Shown: positions 35,758-43,836 of the stretch, piece after piece
How positions within the stretch are numbered: the stretch's first letter is position 1
Layout of the letters: each line of letters starts with the position of its first letter
Assembly: GCF_003185915.1 (NCBI RefSeq)
Contig: NZ_QHLZ01000002.1
Span: 1 to 64,000 of the forward strand
Direction of reading: 5' to 3'
Length of the DNA stretch: 64,000 bases
Origin: Arthrobacter psychrochitiniphilus
GTDB lineage: Bacteria > Actinomycetota > Actinomycetes > Actinomycetales > Micrococcaceae
Position numbers and translations under genes: made by a program
Notes under the pieces: model-generated
Databases searched by the model: none
Seen by the model: the letters and a program-made list of their open reading frames with translations, nothing else
What the model was told of the DNA's origin: nothing

Positions 35758-36963
35758 TTAGTCCCAGGGAAAGACCACGCCCTCACCCACCACTTTCAGT
35801 GATAGTTCGGTACCAGGACGGGCCAGCATGGCGTTCCAGTGCCTGATGTTGATAATCTCCCCACCAACAGGCTGGTGGGGGTCCGCAGGGTGTTCGGCGT
35901 CCACCAAAATAGGTTCCAGCTGTATTCGGACAGTGGTTTCGGGGCCAAAGTAATCGGTGTCCACCACGCGTCCACGGATGGGCCCATTGCTGGAAATGCG
36001 GATTTGTTCGGGCCGCAACATCAAATAAACCTTGCCCTGTACCGGTGGGCGGCGCACTGGGATTCCTCCCAGCGAGCACAAGGCCAAGGAACCTTCCATC
36101 CATGCCTCAATGATGACGGCGTCGCCAAGAAACTCTGCGGTGGCCCTGTCCGAGGGGCGGGTGTACACCACAAAAGGGCTCCCAATTTGAGCCAACTTGC
36201 CATCACGCATCACGGCCACCTGATCGGCGAAACTGAGGGCCTCTGATTGGTCATGGGTGACGAGGATGGTGGTCACCCCGGCCTGTTTGAGTGTTTGTGA
36301 GACAGCGCGCCTGGTAGCAACGCGCAATCCCGCGTCGAGTGCACTAAATGGCTCATCCAAGAGCATCAGCTGGGGCTGCCGGGCCAGTGCACGCGCCAAG
36401 GCGACACGCTGTTGCTGCCCACCGGAAAGCTGGTGGGGCCGGCGTTTTGCATAGGAGGTGTCCATGGAAACCATCTCCAGCAACTCCCCCACCCGAAGCG
36501 CCGCCGCTTTGCCGCGCAAAGGCAGGCCGAAGGCTATATTTGCCCCCACGCTCAAGTGCGGGAACAACGCGCCATCCTGAGCCACATAGCCAACACTGCG
36601 CTTATGGGCCGGAAGCCAGGTGGATGGCCCGGCTACTTCTTCCCCGCCCAAGGCTATCCGGCCCGCACTGGGAGAGGCAAAGCCGGCAATGAGCCGAAGA
36701 AGTGTGGTTTTGCCAGAGCCCGAAGGTCCCACAATGGCTGTGCTGCGCCCCTGGGCAACATCCAGATTGACCCCCTTGAGGACTTCCGCACCGCCAAAGT
36801 TCTTGCGCAGATTAGTGATCTGCAAGTGGTCTGGAGCGTCACTGGCAGCATCAACAAAAGTCAAGCTTTCAGGTGTCCCCGGGGGAGGACCGCCGCGCAC
36901 ATGACGGGCACCGGAGGATTCATTGGGACGCGGAGTGTTGAAACCGTGGGGGTGGGTGGTCAT
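35758..36963 (-). CDS. fbpC: Fe(III) ABC transporter ATP-binding protein
   Basis: 401 residues. Walker [10 protein letters not shown], signature [15 protein letters not shown], Walker [13 protein letters not shown], and the H-loop [14 protein letters not shown]. The C-terminal ~110 residues form a TOBE-like regulatory domain. The N-terminal ~45 residues are a variable extension. Overlaps fbpB by four bases (ATGA). Drives iron uptake with FbpA and FbpB. Confidence 0.88.
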   Translation of the reverse strand: MTTHPHGFNTPRPNESSGARHVRGGPPPGTPESLTFVDAASDAPDHLQITNLRKNFGGAEVLKGVNLDVAQGRSTAIVGPSGSGKTTLLRLIAGFASPSAGRIALGGEEVAGPSTWLPAHKRSVGYVAQDGALFPHLSVGANIAFGLPLRGKAAALRVGELLEMVSMDTSYAKRRPHQLSGGQQQRVALARALARQPQLMLLDEPFSALDAGLRVATRRAVSQTLKQAGVTTILVTHDQSEALSFADQVAVMRDGKLAQIGSPFVVYTRPSDRATAEFLGDAVIIEAWMEGSLALCSLGGIPVRRPPVQGKVYLMLRPEQIRISSNGPIRGRVVDTDYFGPETTVRIQLEPILVDAEHPADPHQPVGGEIINIRHWNAMLARPGTELSLKVVGEGVVFPWD

Positions 36964-38558
36964 TGACCGGCCGCCTTCTTGGATTGCACGAACAGTAAAT
37001 ACGTCATGGGTGCTGAAAGCAAGATCATTAATAAGGCATAAGGGGCAGCACCCACGTAATCGATCTCGCTACTCAATGACCAGAATTGGGTGGCCAAAGT
37101 GCGGGTACCGTTGGGCGCCAACAGCAGCGTTGCTGTCAGCTCATTGACGATTCCAAGAAATACCAGGGCGGCCCCGCCGGCGGCAGCCGGGGCTGCCAGG
37201 CGTAGCGTCACCCGCAAGAAGGCGATCAGCGGCGGTTTACCCAACGCTTGCGCGGCTTCATCGAGTTCATACGGCGCTTGGGCCAGCCCCGCCCGCAGGT
37301 TCACCAAGGCCCGCGGCATGAACAGCAGCGCGTACGCCCCCACAAGCACCAGAGAACTTTGGTAAATGGCAGGCACGTTGTGGACGGTAATGGTCACCAG
37401 CGCCAGCGCCACCACAATCCCTGGCATGGAACTGGAAATGTAGTTTGCACCCTCCAAAATCTTACTCATTGGTCCGGGATGACGGACCACCAAATATGCC
37501 AGCGGAAAGGCCAACACAATGGTTACCAAGGCGCCCACCGCACCGTACCCCAGGGTGTGCAGCAATGTTGGTAGGAGATCGGGGCGCTGCCAAATAACGG
37601 CTCCGCCAGCCACCAGCCACCGTCCCACATGCCACAAGGGGACGCCCAGAGCCAACGCTGTCACACCGGCCAGCAGCAATTGCCCCAGCCCTTGGTAACG
37701 CCCTAGTGGCACACGGTGCGGAGTGGATTGCGCGCCTGCGCCCACCCGCGCGTAGCGGGCACGGCCGCGCGTCTTAGATTCTCCTAGTAGCAGCAGGAGG
37801 CAAAATATGACCAGTACGCTGGCAAGCATGTTTGCAGCTGCACCGTTGAAGGTTGATTGGAACTGGTCATAGATGGCGGTGGTGAAGGTATCAAAGGCGA
37901 TCATCGCGAAAGCGCCGTACTCGGCCAGCAAGTGCAGGGACACCAACAATGCCCCACCCGCCCCGGCTAACCGAAGCTGTGGGAGGATCACACGGAAAAA
38001 TACTTTCCAGGGGCTAAGTCCCAGAGACGCTGCGGACTGTTCCAACGCTGGATCAAGCCGGCTCAGCACTGCTGCCACAGGAATATAAACCAACGGGAAA
38101 TAGGACAGTACTGAGATCAGCACACCCCCAAAGATCCCACCCAGCGAGGGAATGGCACTGACCCAGGCATAACTATTGACGAATGCGGGGATGGCCAAAG
38201 GCGCTGCCAGAAGCACCGCCCACGCCTTATGTCCGGCCAGGCTGGTACGTTCCACCAACCAGGCCCCGCCCACACCAATGACAACGCACAGCGGCACAGT
38301 GATGAGCACCAACAACAGGGTGTTTATTACCAATTCGCCCACCCGTGGGCGGAACACTAGGGCAACAATGGAATCCCACCCAGTGTTGGCGGTGGCAACC
38401 ACAACAAAGCCCAGCGGTAGTAACGAAAATGCTGCGATCACAAAACAAAGTACAACAACGGGCCAGGGACCCAGGTGTGAACCCCGGCCCCTGGCCATCT
38501 TCGGTGAGATCGTGGCACCCAAGGTGGGTGACGGCGTCGTACTTTGCGCAGAATCCAT
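36960..38558 (-). CDS. fbpB: Fe(III) ABC transporter permease (two fused permease domains)
   Basis: 532 residues with about twelve membrane segments, two tandem binding-protein-dependent permease domains. EAA-type loops are seen as [25 protein letters not shown] (about 180-205) and [22 protein letters not shown] (about 435-456). It starts 5 bp after fbpA. Confidence 0.88.
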   Translation of the reverse strand: MDSAQSTTPSPTLGATISPKMARGRGSHLGPWPVVVLCFVIAAFSLLPLGFVVVATANTGWDSIVALVFRPRVGELVINTLLLVLITVPLCVVIGVGGAWLVERTSLAGHKAWAVLLAAPLAIPAFVNSYAWVSAIPSLGGIFGGVLISVLSYFPLVYIPVAAVLSRLDPALEQSAASLGLSPWKVFFRVILPQLRLAGAGGALLVSLHLLAEYGAFAMIAFDTFTTAIYDQFQSTFNGAAANMLASVLVIFCLLLLLGESKTRGRARYARVGAGAQSTPHRVPLGRYQGLGQLLLAGVTALALGVPLWHVGRWLVAGGAVIWQRPDLLPTLLHTLGYGAVGALVTIVLAFPLAYLVVRHPGPMSKILEGANYISSSMPGIVVALALVTITVHNVPAIYQSSLVLVGAYALLFMPRALVNLRAGLAQAPYELDEAAQALGKPPLIAFLRVTLRLAAPAAAGGAALVFLGIVNELTATLLLAPNGTRTLATQFWSLSSEIDYVGAAPYALLMILLSAPMTYLLFVQSKKAAGQ

Positions 38559-38563
38559 TGAAA

Positions 38564-39628
38564 CTACAGTAGACCCGCCTGGGTCATCAGATCGCTAACC
38601 TTCGCAGAATTCAGTTTCGCCGGGTCGATCTTGGGTGCCTGCAGATCTGCTAGCGGGATCAGCTTGGGGTTGGCCGGGACATCGCTGCCAACCGGGTACT
38701 CGAAGCTGGTGCCAGTCTGTAATACCGTTTGGCCGGCCTTGCCCGTGACGAACTCCAAGAATTTCTGAGCACTGTCCTGGTGCTTGCTGGACGCGAGGAC
38801 GCCACCACCGGAGATGGAGACAAACGCGCCCGGATCTTCGTTCTTGAAGTAGTGCAGAGCCACGTTCTTGGAGTTCTCGCCGGTCTTGGCCTGATCGCCA
38901 AACCAGTAGTAGTGGTAGATGACGGCGCCTTCAACCTCTCCTGCATTGACGGCCTTCATGGCGGTGCTATTGCCCTTGTAAGCCTTGAAGTTTTCCTTCA
39001 TGGACTTCAACCAGGACAGTGTTGCGTCCTCACCCTTGAGCTCCAGCATGGCGGAGACAATGGCCTGGAAGTCAGCGCCAGACGGCGATGCCGCCCACCG
39101 GCCCTTCCACGCAGGATCGGCTAAGTCCATGATGGATTTGGGCAGCTGCGCCTCGCTGAGCTTTGTTTTATCGTACGCAAAGACGGTGCTGCGGGCAGCA
39201 ATTCCTGTCCACTTGTTAGTGGAGGGACGGAACTGCTCCGGAACCTGACCCTGTACGGTCTTGCTGATGTCAGTGAACAACCCTGCGTTTTCCACCTGCG
39301 TCATGGCGGGCGAGTTCTCCGTCAGGAAAACATCAGCCGGGGACTTGGCCCCCTCGGCGATGATCTGGTTGCTGAGCTCAAGATCGCTGCCCTGACGCAA
39401 CGTGACCTTGATGCCGGTTTCCTGGGTGAACTGATCAACCCAAGCCTGCGTCAATGATTCGTGCTGGGCGTTGTACACGGTGATGGCATCATCCGTGCCA
39501 CCGGCTGCTCCGCTGCTTTGCGCCGGCGACGTGGTGCCGCCGCAGGCGGCAAGGGCGAGGATGGATGCTCCCGCAACAGCCGTGAGGGCGGATTTGCGCA
39601 GCATGGTCAGGGTGGGCCAAGTCTTCAT
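38564..39628 (-). CDS. fbpA: Fe(III) ABC transporter substrate-binding lipoprotein
   Basis: 354 residues. Lipobox LAAC (C29). The mature part is a type 2 periplasmic-binding fold: [43 protein letters not shown] and [10 protein letters not shown], the last with the tandem tyrosines that bind iron in FbpA. AAAGG lies 8 nt before the ATG, and an IdeR/DtxR-like box lies at 39686-39704 upstream, so iron control is likely. Confidence 0.9.
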   Translation of the reverse strand: MKTWPTLTMLRKSALTAVAGASILALAACGGTTSPAQSSGAAGGTDDAITVYNAQHESLTQAWVDQFTQETGIKVTLRQGSDLELSNQIIAEGAKSPADVFLTENSPAMTQVENAGLFTDISKTVQGQVPEQFRPSTNKWTGIAARSTVFAYDKTKLSEAQLPKSIMDLADPAWKGRWAASPSGADFQAIVSAMLELKGEDATLSWLKSMKENFKAYKGNSTAMKAVNAGEVEGAVIYHYYWFGDQAKTGENSKNVALHYFKNEDPGAFVSISGGGVLASSKHQDSAQKFLEFVTGKAGQTVLQTGTSFEYPVGSDVPANPKLIPLADLQAPKIDPAKLNSAKVSDLMTQAGLL

Positions 39629-39685
39629 AGGGCAGCCTTTCGGCGGTTGAAATAAATAGCTTAGATAACTCGATCGTAATCCACC

Positions 39686-39704
39686 AGAGGGCAGGCTATC
39701 CTCA
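39686..39704 (-). promoter_or_regulatory. IdeR/DtxR-type iron box upstream of fbpA
   Basis: The minus-strand 19-mer TGAGGATAGCCTGCCCTCT matches the consensus TTAGGTTAGCCTAACCTAA at 13 of 19 positions, including the central TAGCCT. It is 58 bp before the fbpA ATG. Confidence 0.55.
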
Positions 39705-39783
39705 CTTCACCCCAATTATGACGCAGCTCATACATTTTTTATAACTTCTTCAGGGACAGCGCGTAGGATTCCCGAAGCTATGG

Positions 39784-40329
39784 CTAGGACGTTGCCTGCT
39801 TGTGCAACAGCTCCCCGGCCCGCTCCACGTGACGGGCCACAATTGCCGCCTTAAGTTCCACGCCGGACGCCTCCCCCACACCCAGCCGCACCAGAGCAAG
39901 AGCCTCGGCAGCGGCCGCTAGGGCATTTCCGGAGCGGGAGAGCTCGCGGTGCACATCATTGAGGTAGCCGCCAGTGCCGAGCGGGACTTCCATGCCATCA
40001 CTGGGAGCCGTGCGCTGGGCTTCCATGACGATCCCATGGACTATGGGCAGCAAATCCGCAAGATTGTTGGCCACCATAACCATGGCCTGATACGTGCCCT
40101 CGGAGCACACCGGGGATGGCGCAGGGCCGCTGGCCGGACCACTGGCTTTGGCAGCTCCTTCAGCACCAGCGGCACCGGCAGCACCAGCGGCTTCTAAGCC
40201 TTCAAGCATTTGGTGAAAACGGTCCAGCCCGCGCCGGAAGCGGTCGTGGTCGCGGCGCCAGACGCCTTTGCCGAGCTCGGCGTCGTCGCGCTTGGCCTGG
40301 CGGGAGGCACCAAAGAGTCCTTTGAGCAT
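39784..40329 (-). CDS. hypothetical protein downstream of bpa
   Basis: 181 residues from the ATG at 40329, which is 1 bp after the bpa stop; longer upstream readings overlap bpa and are rejected. Basic N-terminal helix (KGVWRRDHDRFRRGLDRFHQML), an Ala/Gly/Pro linker near 48-72, then predicted helices with LADLLPIVHGIVMEAQ and VHRELSRSGNALAAAAEAL. No membrane segment. Not recognised; its tight coupling to bpa suggests a shared role, which is inference. Confidence 0.7.
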   Translation of the reverse strand: MLKGLFGASRQAKRDDAELGKGVWRRDHDRFRRGLDRFHQMLEGLEAAGAAGAAGAEGAAKASGPASGPAPSPVCSEGTYQAMVMVANNLADLLPIVHGIVMEAQRTAPSDGMEVPLGTGGYLNDVHRELSRSGNALAAAAEALALVRLGVGEASGVELKAAIVARHVERAGELLHKQATS

Positions 40330-40330
40330 G

Positions 40331-40999
40331 CTAGAGGTACTGCCCCGGCCCGCCTGCGTCGGGGCCTCCCAAAGCGGCGCCTTCCGGCCGGGCACTGGCC
40401 GGCATGCCACGGCCCGCTGGTGCACGCTGGGGCTCACCGTTCTCGCCCACAATGACACCGGGGGCGATCATGGTACCCGGCGGCAGCTGGTGCATGGCAA
40501 GGCGGGCAGCCGTTTGCTGGTTCGCCATGGCTTGGGCTGCCAGCGCGGTCTGAATGCCGTGGAACACCCCTTCCAGCCAGCCAACCAGCTGTGCTTGGGC
40601 AATGCGCAGCTCAGCGTCAGATGGCGTGACGTTGTCCGTAAAAGGCAGGCTCAGCCGGTGCAGTTCCGCGATGAGTTCCGGGGCCATGCCATCTTCCAGC
40701 TCGGCTATGGACGCTTGGTGAATTTCTGCCAGACGGACCCGCGCGGCGTCATCAAGCGGGGCACTCTTGACTTCATCTAGGAGCTGTTTGACCATGGTGC
40801 CAATACGCATGACCTTGGCTGGCTGGTCCACCAGCTCCGCTATATTGCTCTGATTCTTGGCTGCCTTGGATTCCTGCTCCGCAGGGCTGTCTACTCCAGG
40901 GCCATTTGCTCCCTGGCTGCCACCGGCATCCGCGGTGTTCACCAAAACTGTGCCTTCGGCCGCGTCGTCAGGGGCCGGGATCTGCGCCTTTTCACTCAT
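40331..40999 (-). CDS. bpa: bacterial proteasome activator
   Basis: 222 residues. The four-helix core runs from SNIAELVDQPAKVMRIGTMV (near 51-70) to AAQAMANQQTAARLAM, and the last four residues are GQYL, the HbYX-like motif by which Bpa/PafE docks in the pocket of the 20S proteasome and opens its gate without ATP. Low-complexity N-terminal ~45 residues and a Gly/Pro-rich C-terminal tail. The 20S genes are not in the window. Confidence 0.92.
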   Translation of the reverse strand: MSEKAQIPAPDDAAEGTVLVNTADAGGSQGANGPGVDSPAEQESKAAKNQSNIAELVDQPAKVMRIGTMVKQLLDEVKSAPLDDAARVRLAEIHQASIAELEDGMAPELIAELHRLSLPFTDNVTPSDAELRIAQAQLVGWLEGVFHGIQTALAAQAMANQQTAARLAMHQLPPGTMIAPGVIVGENGEPQRAPAGRGMPASARPEGAALGGPDAGGPGQYL

Positions 41000-41045
41000 A
41001 GTGCCAGTCTCTCACGGCCGCACAAGGGCCTCACCCGTGGAGGGC

Positions 41046-41099
41046 GTGCCAAAGTGCCGAGGGCGGGTGAAATTTCACCCGCCCTCGGCACGTTGGCAC
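41046..41099 (-). terminator. 54-bp near-perfect palindrome after cstA-ybdD
   Basis: 41054-41091 is a perfect 38-bp palindrome with no spacer, and outer arms GTGCCAA/TTGGCAC (41046-41052, 41093-41099) extend it across one mismatch. It lies 16 bp beyond the ybdD stop and ahead of bpa. No U-run follows; terminator or binding site. Confidence 0.6.
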
Positions 41100-41114
41100 A
41101 CTCTCACAGAGCGC

Positions 41115-41315
41115 TTAGCAGCAGCGGCCCTCCGGGTTGGTGTCCTGGCGCTGGTTCTTATCTCGCCAGAATTCCTTCACGCTCAGGGCAGGGGCCTCGC
41201 AGCGGGTGGCGCTGTGGTGCTCAAGGTAGCGCTCGTAGGCGTCCGCCCCGAGAACTCCCATGAAGTACTTGTTCACGGCTGCCAACATTTCCGCCGCCCG
41301 GCGCAGGGTTTCCAT
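41115..41315 (-). CDS. ybdD: YbdD/YjiX family small protein
   Basis: 66 residues with the family signature YFMGVLGADAYERYLEHH and the conserved SVKEFWRD near the C-terminus, ending in CC. It starts 2 bp after cstA, the usual partner; the pair is linked to pyruvate/peptide uptake. Role of the small protein is uncertain. Confidence 0.9.
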   Translation of the reverse strand: METLRRAAEMLAAVNKYFMGVLGADAYERYLEHHSATRCEAPALSVKEFWRDKNQRQDTNPEGRCC

Positions 41316-41317
41316 GC

Positions 41318-43585
41318 CTAGTGTCCCTGCCGTGCCGGCTGCTTACCGGACTCAGACCACTCCTTGAGCAGTGCCTTCTCTGCCGCGGTGGGCACCATGC
41401 CCGCCGGTGCGAAGATCTTTGAAGCAATGGCTGGGTCCTCCATGCTGGGACCGCCACCGGCACGGACGGAACGGACGGTGATCAGGACGGCTGTGGTGAT
41501 CACGATGATGGAAAGCAACACAAAAATGATGGACAGCGTGCCCTGGACCGCGGTGTTGCGGACCACGGCTTCCATGGCTTCCACAGTTTTCGCATTTCCT
41601 AGGCTCGTCTTGCCAGCTGCCAGTGCTTCCTTGTACGCCTGGTGCTGAGCCCAGTAGCCTACGCCCGGAACAGTGGAGAAGATCTTTTGGTAAGACGCCA
41701 CAACTGTCACAACGGTCACAAATGCCAAGGGGGCGATGATAATCCACAGGTACTTCATGCGGGTGTTCTTGGCGACAATGGTCAAACAGACGGCCAGGGC
41801 TATGGCTGCCAGCAACTGGTTGGCGATGCCGAATAGCGGGAACAAGGTGTTGATGCCGCCGAGTGGGTCGGAGACGCCCATGATCAAGATGGCTCCCCAG
41901 CCTGCCACCATGATGGCGGTGGTGATCCAGATACCCGGACGCCACGAGTTGTCCTTGAACTTCGGGGCAAAGTTGCCAATGGAGTCCTGCAGCATGAAGC
42001 GGGCCACGCGGGTTCCGGCGTCCACTGCGGTAAGGATGAACAAAGCCTCAAACATGATGGCGAAGTGGTACCAGAAGCTCATCATGGCCTGCCCGCCGGC
42101 CACCTGCTGCATGATGTGCGCCAAGCCCACAGCCAAGGTGGGTGCACCGCCGGTGCGCGAAACGATCGACTCTTCACCGACGTCGGCCGCGGTTTGTGCA
42201 AGCAGGGCCGGGTCAAGGCTCACACCGGTCAGGCCCAGCGAGTTCACAAAAGCTGCCGCGCCCTCAATGGTGCCACCGGTGGCACCTGCGGAGGCGTTCA
42301 TGGCGAAGTAAATACCGCGGTCAATGGACAGTGCGGCCACAAGTGCCATGATGGCCACGAAGGATTCCATGAGCATGCCGCCGTAACCGATGAAGCGGGC
42401 CTGGCGTTCCTTCTCGATCAGCTTCGGGGTGGTGCCGGAGGCGATCAGTGCATGGAAACCGGAGAGCGCACCACAGGCGATGGTGACAAAGAGGAACGGG
42501 AACAGCGAGCCGGAGAACACCGGGCCGTCGGAGCGGGAAGCAAATTCGCTAAAGGCAGGGACGTTGATGGTGGGACGGACCAGCACAATGGAGCCGGCCA
42601 GCATCACAATGGTGCCGATCTTCATGAACGTGGAGAGGTAGTCGCGAGGAGCCAGCAACAGCCAGACCGGCAGGATGGCAGCGATGAAACCGTAAATGAT
42701 GATTGCCCAGGCCAAGGTGGTGCGGTCCAGGCTGAAGGTCTCGGCACCCCATTCAGTGGCTGCCACCATGCCGCCGCCAATAATGGCGGCCATCAACAAA
42801 ACGAAGCCGATGAGGGAAACTTCCATGATTTTCCCCGGGCGCAGGTAGCGCAGGTAAACACCCATGAACAGGGCGATCGGGATGGTCATGGAGACTGAGA
42901 ACACGCCCCACGGGGATTCGCCTAGGGCGTTGACAACCACCAATGCCAGAATCGCGACAATGATGATCATGATCAACAAGGTGGCGATCAGTGCGGCCGT
43001 GCCGCCAATGAGGCCCAGCTCTTCCCGAGCCATCTGGCCCAAGGAGCGTCCGCCACGGCGCATGGAGAAGAACAAGACAACATAATCCTGGACGGCGCCG
43101 GCAAAAACCACGCCGAGGATGATCCAGATGGTGCCCGGCAGGTAGCCCATTTGGGCGGCCAGAATGGGTCCCACCAGAGGCCCTGCTCCGGCGATCGCGG
43201 CAAAGTGGTGGCCGAACAGAACGTTACGGTCGGTAGCAACGTAGTCCTTGCCATCGGCCTTGTATTCGGCCGGGGTTGCCCGCTTGTCATTGGGCCGCAG
43301 CAGATACTTCTCAATGACCTTGGAGTAGAAGCGGTACGCAATCAGGTAGGTGGACACTGCGGCGAACACGAACCAGATGGCGTTGACAGTTTCCCCGCGC
43401 ACCACGGCCAGAACCACCCAAGCCACACCACCCAGCAGCGCAATCGCGGACCAGATGGCGATCTTCAGCGGTGTCCACTTGTGGGCTTGCGCATCCTTGA
43501 CCAAATCCACCGCCACGGGTGGAAGCTGTGGATCTTGGACTAAAAGATCCCCTGGATCGGCTGGTGCGTTTGGCGATACTGGCAT
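41318..43585 (-). CDS. cstA: carbon starvation protein CstA (pyruvate/peptide transporter)
   Basis: 755 residues, about 18 membrane segments. The CstA N-domain has FGHHFAAIAGAGPLVGPILAAQMGYLPG and FSMRRGGRSLGQMAREELG; the C-terminal part has FGIANQLLAAIAL. AAGGAG is ahead of the ATG. CstA is induced on carbon starvation in other bacteria and imports pyruvate or peptides. In operon with ybdD. Confidence 0.94.
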   Translation of the reverse strand: MPVSPNAPADPGDLLVQDPQLPPVAVDLVKDAQAHKWTPLKIAIWSAIALLGGVAWVVLAVVRGETVNAIWFVFAAVSTYLIAYRFYSKVIEKYLLRPNDKRATPAEYKADGKDYVATDRNVLFGHHFAAIAGAGPLVGPILAAQMGYLPGTIWIILGVVFAGAVQDYVVLFFSMRRGGRSLGQMAREELGLIGGTAALIATLLIMIIIVAILALVVVNALGESPWGVFSVSMTIPIALFMGVYLRYLRPGKIMEVSLIGFVLLMAAIIGGGMVAATEWGAETFSLDRTTLAWAIIIYGFIAAILPVWLLLAPRDYLSTFMKIGTIVMLAGSIVLVRPTINVPAFSEFASRSDGPVFSGSLFPFLFVTIACGALSGFHALIASGTTPKLIEKERQARFIGYGGMLMESFVAIMALVAALSIDRGIYFAMNASAGATGGTIEGAAAFVNSLGLTGVSLDPALLAQTAADVGEESIVSRTGGAPTLAVGLAHIMQQVAGGQAMMSFWYHFAIMFEALFILTAVDAGTRVARFMLQDSIGNFAPKFKDNSWRPGIWITTAIMVAGWGAILIMGVSDPLGGINTLFPLFGIANQLLAAIALAVCLTIVAKNTRMKYLWIIIAPLAFVTVVTVVASYQKIFSTVPGVGYWAQHQAYKEALAAGKTSLGNAKTVEAMEAVVRNTAVQGTLSIIFVLLSIIVITTAVLITVRSVRAGGGPSMEDPAIASKIFAPAGMVPTAAEKALLKEWSESGKQPARQGH

Positions 43586-43836
43586 GCTGCTCTCCTTTGA
43601 GTCTGTCTAAAACCTTCAATAAGTTACCAATAGCTTGCGGCCCTTACCCTCCTGTGAGGGAAAACACCACCTTTTATCGACGAACGGTGGCTCTGCTGCG
43701 GTGAACGGACGCCACAGCGCGTTTCTGCGTGATCCAATAGTTCGTCCCGCAGGCATTGAAGTACAGGAATTAAAGTACGACGCCGGGAGGCCCCTACCAG
43801 CGTTGGGCGGCTCCCGGCCTGGTGCTTTCAAGGTAT

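Noticed and set aside
43586..43836. possible gene between cstA and the ABC permease
   Set aside because: No coding-like frame; only the cstA leader with a small CCCTC/GAGGG hairpin was seen.
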